Assembly: GCA_036501825.1 (NCBI GenBank)
Contig: DASXZP010000036.1
Span: 310,001-374,000 of the forward strand
From: JAFECT01 sp036501825
GTDB lineage: Bacteria > Pseudomonadota > Alphaproteobacteria > Caulobacterales > Caulobacteraceae
Direction of reading: 5' to 3'
Length of the DNA: 64,000 nt
Below the pieces are notes generated by a model that made no database searches, was not told the DNA's origin, and saw only the letters and a program-made list of their open reading frames with translations. Numbering within the stretch: the stretch's first letter is position 1; each line of letters starts with the position of its first letter. Made by a program: the position numbers and the translations under genes. Shown one piece after another: positions 16,625-23,741 of the stretch.

Positions 16625-18109
16625 ATGGGCATGTTGAAGCGTACCGGGTTTGCGGCGACCGCGCTGATGGCGGCGGTGACGACGCTCGGCGCGTGCGCGG
16701 CCGGTCCCAACTATACGCCGCCGTCGCCAGCGGCGCTGAACGTTCCGCCGGCGTGGAGCGTCACCGGCGCCCCGGCGGCGCAGATCGATCTTTCGGTCTG
16801 GTGGCGCCAGTTCCACGATCCGCTGCTTGTCGACCTCATCGCGCGCGCGACCGCCGATAACCTCGATATCGCTGTCGCGAAGGCGCGGCTGCTGCAGGCG
16901 CGCGAACAGCTCGTGCAAACGCGGGCGTCGCTCTATCCGTCGCTCTCCGGATCGCTCGGCGACGACCGCACGGTGGTGCGCGCGCCGTCGAGCACGCTTT
17001 CGGTCGGCCCGACGTCGATCCTGGTCAGCGGCAATTCCGATACGACGTCGCTCTCGCTCGGCCTCGACGCGTCCTGGCAGGCCGACCTTTTCGGCGGGAC
17101 CCGGCGCTCCATCGAAGCCGCCAAGGCCAGCCGCGACTCGGCGCTCTACAACCTCGTCGCTGTGCGCACCTCGGTCGCGGGCGAGGTGGCGACCAACTAC
17201 ATCCAGGCCCGGCTGGCGCAGGCCCGGCTGGCGATCGCGCGCGACAGCCTGAAGGACCAGGGCGACAACCTGCAGATTACCGAGTGGCGCCGGCAGGCGG
17301 GTCTGGCCTCGTCCATCGACGTGGAACAGGCGCGCGCGCAAAGAGCCCAGACCGAGGCGACCGTCCCGCTGCTGGAAAACGATTTCACCAGCGCGGTAAA
17401 TCAGCTGGCGCTCCTGACCGGTCAGGCGCCGGGCGCGATGCGCGACGTGCTGGTGACGGCCGCGCCGATTCCCCGCGGGCCGAACGGCGTCGCGGTCGGA
17501 ATCCCCGTCGACACCCTGCGCCAGCGGCCCGACGTGCGCGTCGCCGAGCGCAACCTGGCCGCAGCGACCGCCCAGATCGGCGTCGCCCAGGCGGCGCTCT
17601 ATCCTTCACTGTCCCTCACCGGCAGTCTCACCGGCACGGCGGCGACGCTCGGTCAATTCGGCCGGGCCGGCACCGGTGAGCTGTTCGCCACGCTCAGCCA
17701 GACCATCTTCGACGCCGGGCGACTGCGCTCGCAGCTTCGCTCCGCGCGCGTCGGCGCCGACAGCGCGTTCGCCACCTACAAGAAGACCGTGCTGAGCGGA
17801 CTTGCCGACGTGGAGAACGCCATCCAGGCGCTCGACAGCGCCAAGTCGCGCCAGACCTCGCTCGGCGAAGCGGCGGACGCCTCCAACGACGCCGCCATCC
17901 TGGCGCGCAGTCAGTACCGCGTCGGCCTCACCGACTTTCTCACCTTGCTGCAAAGCGAACAGTCGCTGCTCCAGGCCCGCGACTCGCTGGCGTCAGCCCA
18001 GGCCGATCAGGCGACGGCGCTGGTGCAACTCTATCTCGCGCTCGGCGGCGGCTGGCAGCCGGCGTCACCCCAAGCCATCGGCCCCGAAACGACCGCAGGG
18101 TCCTCATGA
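16625..18109 (+). CDS. RND/MacAB-type outer-membrane efflux lipoprotein (NodT family)
   Basis: About 494 residues from ATG 16625 (or 16631). The N-terminus MLKRTGFAATALMAAVTTLGAC is a lipoprotein signal with lipobox LGAC. It then reads AAGPNYTPP and WWRQFHDPLL, the standard NodT opening. Two homologous outer-membrane-factor halves follow, with long coiled-coil helices (DSALYNLVAVRTSVAGEVAT, QRPDVRVAERNLAAATAQIG). The product would be the TolC-like trimeric channel for the adaptor and MacB-like pump encoded next. Its stop overlaps the adaptor start (ATGA). Confidence 0.94.
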   Translation: MGMLKRTGFAATALMAAVTTLGACAAGPNYTPPSPAALNVPPAWSVTGAPAAQIDLSVWWRQFHDPLLVDLIARATADNLDIAVAKARLLQAREQLVQTRASLYPSLSGSLGDDRTVVRAPSSTLSVGPTSILVSGNSDTTSLSLGLDASWQADLFGGTRRSIEAAKASRDSALYNLVAVRTSVAGEVATNYIQARLAQARLAIARDSLKDQGDNLQITEWRRQAGLASSIDVEQARAQRAQTEATVPLLENDFTSAVNQLALLTGQAPGAMRDVLVTAAPIPRGPNGVAVGIPVDTLRQRPDVRVAERNLAAATAQIGVAQAALYPSLSLTGSLTGTAATLGQFGRAGTGELFATLSQTIFDAGRLRSQLRSARVGADSAFATYKKTVLSGLADVENAIQALDSAKSRQTSLGEAADASNDAAILARSQYRVGLTDFLTLLQSEQSLLQARDSLASAQADQATALVQLYLALGGGWQPASPQAIGPETTAGSS

Positions 18110-19410
18110 CTACCTCATCAAACAACCTCGACGAATTTCTGGGTCAGAAGTCCCGCAAGCGAAGCCGCGTGATGAGGTGGGTGTGGATCGGCGCCGCCCT
18201 GCTGGTGGTGCTGTTGCTGGTGGCGCGCTGCTTCGCTCCCCACAAGCCCGCGGGCTACGCCACCGCGCCGATTACGCGGGGCGACCTTACGGTGACCGTC
18301 TCCGCCACCGGCAACCTCGCGCCGACCAACCAGGTGAACGTCGGCTCGCAGGTCTCGGGCCTGATCCACGACGTCTATGTGCACAACAACGACCGGGTGA
18401 CGAAGGGCCAGCCGCTCGCCCAGCTCGACCTCGGACTGCTCAAGGCGGCGCTGGACCAGAGCCAGGCCGCGCTCAAGGCGGCGCAGGCGTCGGTCGTTCA
18501 GGCCAAGGCCACCGTGGCGCAGGACAAGGCCACGCTCGATCGGGACGAACAGGTGTTCAAGCTATCCGGCGGCAAGGTGCCGTCGCAGGTCGAGATGGAC
18601 GGCGCGCGCGCCGACTACGCCCGGGCCGTGGCCAACGTCGGCGCGGCCGCCGCCCAGGTGGCGCAGCAGCAGGCCAATGTGCGCACCGCCAAGACCAATC
18701 TCGGTTACGGCACCATCTATGCGCCGGTGACCGGCGTGGTGCTGTCGCGCCAGGTCGAGCCCGGCCAGACCGTCGCCGCCGCGTTCAACGTCGCGACCCT
18801 CTTCACCATCGCCGAAGACCTGTCGCGCATGAAGATCGAGGTGAAGGTCGATGAGGCCGACGTCGGCGAACTGAAGGAGGGCGCGCCGGCGGTGTTCACC
18901 GTCGACGCCTATCCCGGTCGCAGCTTCCCCGCGACGGTGACGCGCGTCGACCTCGGCGCCAATGCGACGCCACAGGTCAACAGCGCCGGCGCCACGGTGT
19001 CGAGCACCTCGACCGTCATCGCCTATACGACCGTCCTGTCGGTGGCCAATCCGGACCTCTTGCTCAAGCCCGGCATGACGGCGACCGCGCAGATCACCGT
19101 CGCCCACAAGTCGAACGTGATGCTGGTGCCCAACGCGGCCCTGCGCTTTACGCCCAAGGCGCCGGGCGCCGCGGGGGGGATGCATGGGTCGGTGGTGATA
19201 GGACCCAGGCCCAATACCGACACCCAGACCGCCCAGTTCAGTCGCGGGGCCCATCGCCAGATCTGGATTCTCGACGCCCAGGGCAAGCCGAAGGCGATGA
19301 GCGTGACCGCCGGCGACACCAACGGATCGCTGACCGAAAGCTCCGGGCCGGGCGTGCGACCGGGGCTGAAGGTGATCACCGGGCAACTGACGGCCGCGGC
19401 TGCGCCGTGA
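18106..19410 (+). CDS. MacA-like periplasmic adaptor (membrane fusion protein)
   Basis: 434 residues. It has one N-terminal membrane anchor (WVWIGAALLVVLLLVARC, about 25-42). The barrel-sandwich lipoyl half-motif GNLAPTNQVNVGSQVSG is followed by an alpha-helical hairpin (about 105-205, rich in Ala/Gln) and GYGTIYAPVTGVVLSRQVEP, the second lipoyl half. Beta-barrel and membrane-proximal domains complete it. MacA-type adaptors couple MacB to the outer-membrane factor. An Ala/Gly/His-rich insert sits near residues 345-375. It overlaps both neighbours by a few bases, giving an operon nodT-macA-ATPase-permease. Confidence 0.93.
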   Translation: MTTSSNNLDEFLGQKSRKRSRVMRWVWIGAALLVVLLLVARCFAPHKPAGYATAPITRGDLTVTVSATGNLAPTNQVNVGSQVSGLIHDVYVHNNDRVTKGQPLAQLDLGLLKAALDQSQAALKAAQASVVQAKATVAQDKATLDRDEQVFKLSGGKVPSQVEMDGARADYARAVANVGAAAAQVAQQQANVRTAKTNLGYGTIYAPVTGVVLSRQVEPGQTVAAAFNVATLFTIAEDLSRMKIEVKVDEADVGELKEGAPAVFTVDAYPGRSFPATVTRVDLGANATPQVNSAGATVSSTSTVIAYTTVLSVANPDLLLKPGMTATAQITVAHKSNVMLVPNAALRFTPKAPGAAGGMHGSVVIGPRPNTDTQTAQFSRGAHRQIWILDAQGKPKAMSVTAGDTNGSLTESSGPGVRPGLKVITGQLTAAAAP

Positions 19411-20126
19411 TGGCCGAAGCGCCGCAGATTTCACTGAGGGGCGTAACCAAGCGTTACGGCGCGGGGAGCGCCGCGTTCCAGGCGTTGAAGGGCATCGATC
19501 TCGACATCATGGCCGGCGATTTCGTGGCGGTCATGGGGCCCTCGGGATCGGGCAAGTCGACAACCATGAATATCCTGGGCTGCCTGGATGTCCCGACCTC
19601 GGGCTCCTTCCTGTTCAAGGGCGTGCACGTCGAAGGGCTGAACCGCGATCAGCGCTCGCTGCTGCGGCGCAAGTACCTCGGCTTCGTGTTTCAGGGGTTC
19701 AATCTTCTGGCGCGCACCACGGCGCTGGAAAATGTCGAGCTGCCGTTGATCTACCGCGGTGAAACGCGCCGGTCGCGCCAGGATCAGGCGATGGCGGCGC
19801 TGGACAAGGTGGGCCTCGCGGACTGGAGCGACCACACGCCCGCCGAGCTCAGCGGCGGTCAGCAGCAACGCGTCGCCATCGCACGCGCGATCGTCACCCA
19901 CCCCGACGTGGTGCTCGCCGACGAACCCACCGGCAACCTCGACAGCCAGCGCTCGATCGAGATCATGGAGCTCTTGACCGAACTCAACCAGACCAGCGGC
20001 GTCACCGTCCTGATGGTGACGCACGAGGCCGCGATGGCCGATTTCGCGCGCACCATCGTGCAGTTCAAGGACGGCCTGGTGGAGCGCATCGAGACCGGCC
20101 ACCGCCCCGGCGGGGAGCATCCCTGA
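19410..20126 (+). CDS. MacB/LolD-type ABC transporter ATP-binding protein
   Basis: 238 residues from ATG 19410 (GTG one codon earlier is possible). It has a complete nucleotide-binding domain: Walker A GPSGSGKST, Q-loop VFQGFNLLART, signature LSGGQQQR, Walker B VVLADEPTGNLDS and an H-loop in VTHEAAM. The subfamily phrase RKYLGFVFQGFNLL is typical of MacB/LolD mechanotransmission ABC proteins. In E. coli MacB the ATPase and permease are fused; here they are split into two genes that overlap by one base. The substrate is unknown, either macrolide-like compounds or peptides/lipids. Confidence 0.95.
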   Translation: MAEAPQISLRGVTKRYGAGSAAFQALKGIDLDIMAGDFVAVMGPSGSGKSTTMNILGCLDVPTSGSFLFKGVHVEGLNRDQRSLLRRKYLGFVFQGFNLLARTTALENVELPLIYRGETRRSRQDQAMAALDKVGLADWSDHTPAELSGGQQQRVAIARAIVTHPDVVLADEPTGNLDSQRSIEIMELLTELNQTSGVTVLMVTHEAAMADFARTIVQFKDGLVERIETGHRPGGEHP

Positions 20127-21334
20127 TGCTGTGGACCACCGTCATCCTGGCGCTTCGCGAAATCCGCCGCCACATGCTGCGTTCGTTCCTGACCGTGCTC
20201 GGCGTGGTCATCGGCGTGGCGGCGGTGGTCACCATGGTCACCCTGGGCCACGCAACGACCCGATCGGTGCAGGCGCAGATCTCGAGCCTGGGCTCCAACC
20301 TGCTGACGGTCATCCCCGGCGCCGGATTCGGCCGCGGCGGCGGCGCCCAGCAGCCTCAGCCGTTCAAGATCGAAGACGTCGACGCCATACGCGGCCAGAT
20401 CGGAGGCGTCGTCGCCGTGGCGCCCCAGGTGCAGTCGAGCCAGACCGCCATCCACAACGCGGCGAACTGGACGGTCACCGTCAACGGGACCACCTCCGAA
20501 TATCTGGTCGGCCAGCAATGGACGCTTGCCTCCGGGCGCGTGTTCACGCCGGGCGAGGAGCAGGCGGGCAAGTCGGTCTGCATCATCGGCAACACCGTCA
20601 AGGAGAACCTGTTTCCCGACGAGGCGCCGGTCGGCGAGGACCTGCGGGTCGGCGGCGTCAGTTGCGAGGTGATCGGCCTGCTCGCGACCCGCGGGCAAAG
20701 CGGCATCGGCGGCGATCAGGACAACACCGTGATCATGCCCTACCGCGCGGTGCAGCGCCGGTTCACCGGCAATCAGAACGTCCAGTTCATCATGGTGGCG
20801 GTGGATCCGCGCTACGACAGCGGCCCGATCCAGGACTCCATCACCGCACTGCTGCGCGAGCGTCGCAACATCAGCGCCGGCAAGGCCGACGACTTCTCAA
20901 TCCTCGACACCAAGCAGATCGCCGATACCCTGGGCGCCGCCACCGCCCAGCTGACCGCGGTGGTGACCGCCATCGCGGCGATCTCGCTCCTGGTGGGCGG
21001 CATCGGCATCATGAACATCATGCTGGTCTCGGTGACCGAACGCACGCGCGAGATTGGCATCCGCCTCGCGATCGGCGCGGTGGCGGACGAGGTGCTGATG
21101 CAGTTCCTGGTCGAGGCGGTGGTGCTTTCCGCGCTCGGCGGCCTCGTCGGCCTGGCGCTGGCCTTCCTTGTCTGTCTCGGCCTGTCGATCCCGATGAAGA
21201 TGCAGTTCATCTGGGAGCCGCAGATCAATCTGACCGCCTTCATCATCTCGGCCGTCATCGGCGTAATCTTCGGCTACTTCCCCGCCCGCCGCGCCGCCGC
21301 CCTCGATCCCATCGAAGCGCTGCGCCACGAGTAA
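20126..21334 (+). CDS. MacB-type ABC transporter permease
   Basis: 402 residues. The MacB/FtsX topology is visible: a first membrane helix around 18-40 (SFLTVLGVVIGVAAVVTMVT), a periplasmic core (MacB_PCD) to about 270, then three C-terminal helices. The first of these contains AISLLVGGIGIMNIMLVSVT followed by RTREIGIRLAIGA, the coupling helix and family signature. The end PARRAAALDPIEALRHE is characteristic. It completes the tripartite exporter begun by the outer-membrane lipoprotein and adaptor. It is last in the operon; after it comes a low-GC accessory patch. Confidence 0.95.
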   Translation: MLWTTVILALREIRRHMLRSFLTVLGVVIGVAAVVTMVTLGHATTRSVQAQISSLGSNLLTVIPGAGFGRGGGAQQPQPFKIEDVDAIRGQIGGVVAVAPQVQSSQTAIHNAANWTVTVNGTTSEYLVGQQWTLASGRVFTPGEEQAGKSVCIIGNTVKENLFPDEAPVGEDLRVGGVSCEVIGLLATRGQSGIGGDQDNTVIMPYRAVQRRFTGNQNVQFIMVAVDPRYDSGPIQDSITALLRERRNISAGKADDFSILDTKQIADTLGAATAQLTAVVTAIAAISLLVGGIGIMNIMLVSVTERTREIGIRLAIGAVADEVLMQFLVEAVVLSALGGLVGLALAFLVCLGLSIPMKMQFIWEPQINLTAFIISAVIGVIFGYFPARRAAALDPIEALRHE

Positions 21335-21404
21335 AGTGTCGAGGCGCCTCGCGCCCGGGCGGGACAGGGAAGGGCGCGTCGCGGCCGGGCGCCAACGTCC
21401 GCTA

Positions 21405-21422
21405 ACGACCCTTAGCGGACAT
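21405..21422. repeat. Dispersed GACCC-TAGCGGAC repeat, copy 1
   Basis: Reads CGACCCTTAGCGGACAT, with an upstream GTCCGCTAA that can pair with TTAGCGGAC. It is the first of five related copies between 21.4 and 23.7 kb. Confidence 0.6.
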
Positions 21423-21484
21423 CTCCCTTTGAGATGGCGCGCGGCTAGGCTACGCCTCAGACAAAATTCGGGCGGGGGGCGACC

Positions 21485-22153
21485 ATGGAAATCCACAAGC
21501 CGAAGCCGTGGCATGGCTGGCTGGAGTTCGCCAAGGAGATTGGCACTATTGTGATCGGCGTCCTGCTGGCGATCGGGGCGGAACAGATGGTCGAAGTCTT
21601 ACATCACCGCGCGCAGGCTCGCGAGATGGCCAAAAAGCTGAGCGTCGAGGGCGATGAGAACCGCCACGTCATAGCCTATGACATGGAGGATTTGCGCACA
21701 GCACTGAACTCCGCGGACGCCGATCTGGACGCTGTGACAAAGAACACGAGTTCTCCTCCGCTGGTAAAACCGAACCTCTATAGAGCGTCGGACGTAGCGT
21801 GGGTGGCAACCCGCGACAGCGGTTTGTTGCCGATCATGCCGAAGCTGCTAACCGATAACGCCTGGAAGGTGGATTTCACGAACGAGGCCGTGATGGTCAG
21901 CATGCGCGGAGTCGGCGCGGCAGCGGATCAGGCGGAGGCCGCTCTGTCCCTGCTCAAGGTCACTCCCGACGATGTGGAGTTGAGGCGGACAACACGCCTT
22001 CGGTTGGCGCAGTTGCGGGTCGAAGAAGCGCAACTGATCAGCGACCTGGATTTCTATCGGCGGATTAACGAACAGATGTTGCGCGGCGAAATGATCGACA
22101 CGGTGAGCGCGCTACAGCGTGCGCAGGCCGGGCGAAAATCGGAAGCCCACTAA
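21485..22153 (+). CDS. Hypothetical single-span membrane protein
   Basis: 222 residues, not assigned. The N-terminus is the recurring alphaproteobacterial pattern KPWHGWLEFAKEIGTIVIGV followed by LLAIGAEQMVE. It is a short cytoplasmic stretch and one membrane helix, followed by a mostly helical C-terminal region with coiled-coil character (LRLAQLRVEEAQLISDLD). Proteins with this opening are abundant and uncharacterised. Codon usage is less GC-biased than in the exporter genes upstream. It is the first gene of a patch of small unknown genes separated by a short repeat. Confidence 0.75.
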   Translation: MEIHKPKPWHGWLEFAKEIGTIVIGVLLAIGAEQMVEVLHHRAQAREMAKKLSVEGDENRHVIAYDMEDLRTALNSADADLDAVTKNTSSPPLVKPNLYRASDVAWVATRDSGLLPIMPKLLTDNAWKVDFTNEAVMVSMRGVGAAADQAEAALSLLKVTPDDVELRRTTRLRLAQLRVEEAQLISDLDFYRRINEQMLRGEMIDTVSALQRAQAGRKSEAH

Positions 22154-22168
22154 CGTCTGCACCACCCT

Positions 22169-22206
22169 GAAGCCGCCGGCCGTTCCCGACCCATAGCGGA
22201 CGCTTC
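22169..22206. repeat. Dispersed GACCC-TAGCGGAC repeat, copy 2
   Basis: Core CCCGACCCATAGCGGACG, preceded by GAAGCCGCCGGCCGTT. The longer 38-bp block is nearly repeated at 23091-23132, which indicates recent duplication of the unit. Confidence 0.7.
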
Positions 22207-22480
22207 ATTTACTTTTTTGAGCGGCCCGACTTAATTGCCGGATAAGAATTAAACCGACTGCCGAAACAAGAGCGATGAGCGAAGAGACATAGGTCGCGAA
22301 CTGCCAAATATTAACATAGACAATGCCGCGGTGAATTCGGATTGCGTAAAAGTACGCTCTTGAAGCATCGGGTTTGTCTGGGTGGTTCAGCACCAATATC
22401 GTTAGCACGATGAGAGCAAACATTGCCCATCCGCCAACGCTATAGGCTACGCGATTAATCTCGACGTTCCGCTCAGCCAT
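22205..22480 (-). CDS. Small two-span membrane protein, unknown
   Basis: 91 residues from ATG 22480 (MAERNVEINRVAYSVGG). Two hydrophobic helices are visible: GWAMFALIVLTILVLN near the N-terminus and YVSSLIALVSAVGLILI near the C-terminus, separated by a polar loop (HPDKPDASRAYFYAIRIHRG). The C-terminus is basic. No family is recognised. Base composition is markedly more A+T-rich than the window average, and the gene abuts copies of the dispersed repeat at both ends. That suggests an acquired or fast-evolving locus. It could be spurious, but the helix pattern argues for a real gene. Confidence 0.55.
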   Translation of the reverse strand: MAERNVEINRVAYSVGGWAMFALIVLTILVLNHPDKPDASRAYFYAIRIHRGIVYVNIWQFATYVSSLIALVSAVGLILIRQLSRAAQKSK

Positions 22481-22557
22481 CTTTGACCCGCCATCCGGCA
22501 CCGTTCGAAGCCAGTGTACGGGTCAACCGCTGCCGAGGCTATGGTTGCCCCATCGAC

Positions 22558-22584
22558 GGCAGCTCCCGACCCACAGCGGACGCA
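22558..22584. repeat. Dispersed GACCC-TAGCGGAC repeat, copy 3
   Basis: Core CTCCCGACCCACAGCGGACG in the 149 bp between the divergent genes starting at 22480 and 22651. Confidence 0.65.
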
Positions 22585-22650
22585 CCCAAAAACCAAGAGT
22601 GACAAAAGGCTGACACTGCCCCATCGTCGCACAAGGCCAAGGATAAATTC

Positions 22651-23058
22651 ATGCTGGAGAAAGCACTTGCTACTGCCATTTTGCTTTTTGCGGGCCCCGC
22701 CACGGTTGGCTCCTTGGTGAGCGCACACCCCCGCCTTGAGCAAGACAGAGAAGCGGCGAAGGGCGGGGACAGGAAGGCGCTGGACAGGGTCACGAGTTAT
22801 TATGTTGAAGGCGGACCTTCCACTTCGAAGGAACGAATGGCGTGGTGTATTTTTGCGGCAAACCACGGCTCCGCGTTTGGTGCGCAGCTATGTGGAGATG
22901 AGAGTTTCAAACAAGGTAGATGCCGTGATGCGGTGGCTTGGTATCGGCGGGCGAGCTATCTTGGACGGTATAACCGCCCACTTGTAATATCCGACAACGA
23001 ATTTATCGCCGACATTCATAGGCATAAAGACAAGTGCAAAGTTGCGCGATCACGCTGA
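22651..23058 (+). CDS. Hypothetical secreted small protein, Sel1-like helical repeats
   Basis: 135 residues. A hydrophobic N-terminus (ALATAILLFAGPATVGSLVSA) looks like a signal peptide or anchor. The rest contains two weak Sel1/TPR-like helical segments: EAAKGGDRKALDRVTSYYVE with AWCIFAANHGSAFGAQLCG, then DAVAWYRRASYLGRYN. Two or three cysteines may form disulfides. Function is unknown. It sits in the A+T-richer accessory patch, with a dispersed repeat before it and another after it. Confidence 0.6.
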   Translation: MLEKALATAILLFAGPATVGSLVSAHPRLEQDREAAKGGDRKALDRVTSYYVEGGPSTSKERMAWCIFAANHGSAFGAQLCGDESFKQGRCRDAVAWYRRASYLGRYNRPLVISDNEFIADIHRHKDKCKVARSR

Positions 23059-23090
23059 AAGCCGATCCCTGGCGGTAAGGTCCGCTCCCC

Positions 23091-23132
23091 CGAAGCCGTC
23101 GGCCGCTCCCGACCCATTGCGGACGCTTTCGG
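23091..23132. repeat. Dispersed GACCC-TAGCGGAC repeat, copy 4
   Basis: Core CTCCCGACCCATTGCGGACG, preceded by CGAAGCCGTCGGCCG. Close to copy 2 over nearly 40 bp. Confidence 0.7.
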
Positions 23133-23151
23133 GTTGCGCTCTATTGCGCAT

Positions 23152-23679
23152 ATGAGGGCCATCGTTGTCGTTTTCTCTGCAGTATTGCTCGTCGGCGCAG
23201 GTACCACCGCCGTCGGAGCGGAACACGCGAAACTGGCCCCCGAAATCTTGCAGTCATTTGCTATGCGAGACCACTACGGTATCCCCGTCCCTCAAGGCGA
23301 CCAAGTAATCTACGTGGATAGCGCTTCGGCCCATCACATAAGCGAAGAATTCAGTGTGATCGCGGCTCGGCAATCTGACGGACACTGGCACATCAGTGTT
23401 GTCGGCGAGGAAGGACCCGGCCTCTTAAATATACCCCGGCGGATGACGACCCATGAGGAACGAACTCTGTCGGATGCCGACGGCCTACGATTGGACGACT
23501 TACTGACGCAGAGGCCGCTGTATCGCGAAAAGGTGAAACCGTCCTCCAACCTTGCGGTCGGCGCGGCCTTCCACACGATGGAGATTGACTCGCCTTCGGG
23601 GCACATGGTCATCCGGTGGACAGGGCGGCTACTCGGCAAGGCAGGGGCAATCGCCGACCTGGTTATCGGCGCTGGCTGA
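23152..23679 (+). CDS. Hypothetical secreted protein
   Basis: 175 residues from ATG 23152; the upstream in-frame ATG at 23134 falls just after the repeat. The signal peptide RAIVVVFSAVLLVGAGTTAVGA has a probable cleavage site after VGA. The mature domain has alternating strands (DQVIYVDSASAHHISEEFSV, GHWHISVVGEEGPG) and a GHMVIRWTGRLLG segment. No family is recognised. It is the last gene of the accessory patch, tail-to-tail with divL. Lower GC than neighbours hints at horizontal origin. Confidence 0.6.
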   Translation: MRAIVVVFSAVLLVGAGTTAVGAEHAKLAPEILQSFAMRDHYGIPVPQGDQVIYVDSASAHHISEEFSVIAARQSDGHWHISVVGEEGPGLLNIPRRMTTHEERTLSDADGLRLDDLLTQRPLYREKVKPSSNLAVGAAFHTMEIDSPSGHMVIRWTGRLLGKAGAIADLVIGAG

Positions 23680-23692
23680 CCGATGAGTGGCA

Positions 23693-23725
23693 GCTAACCC
23701 CCCATAGCGGACATGCTGTCAGTCC
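23693..23725. repeat. Dispersed GACCC-TAGCGGAC repeat, copy 5 (divergent)
   Basis: CCCCCCATAGCGGACATG followed by a second half CAGTCCGCTTTCGG that can pair with the GCGGAC core. It lies in the 62 bp between the convergent ends of the secreted-protein gene and divL. Confidence 0.5.
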
Positions 23726-23741
23726 GCTTTCGGCTACGGCT

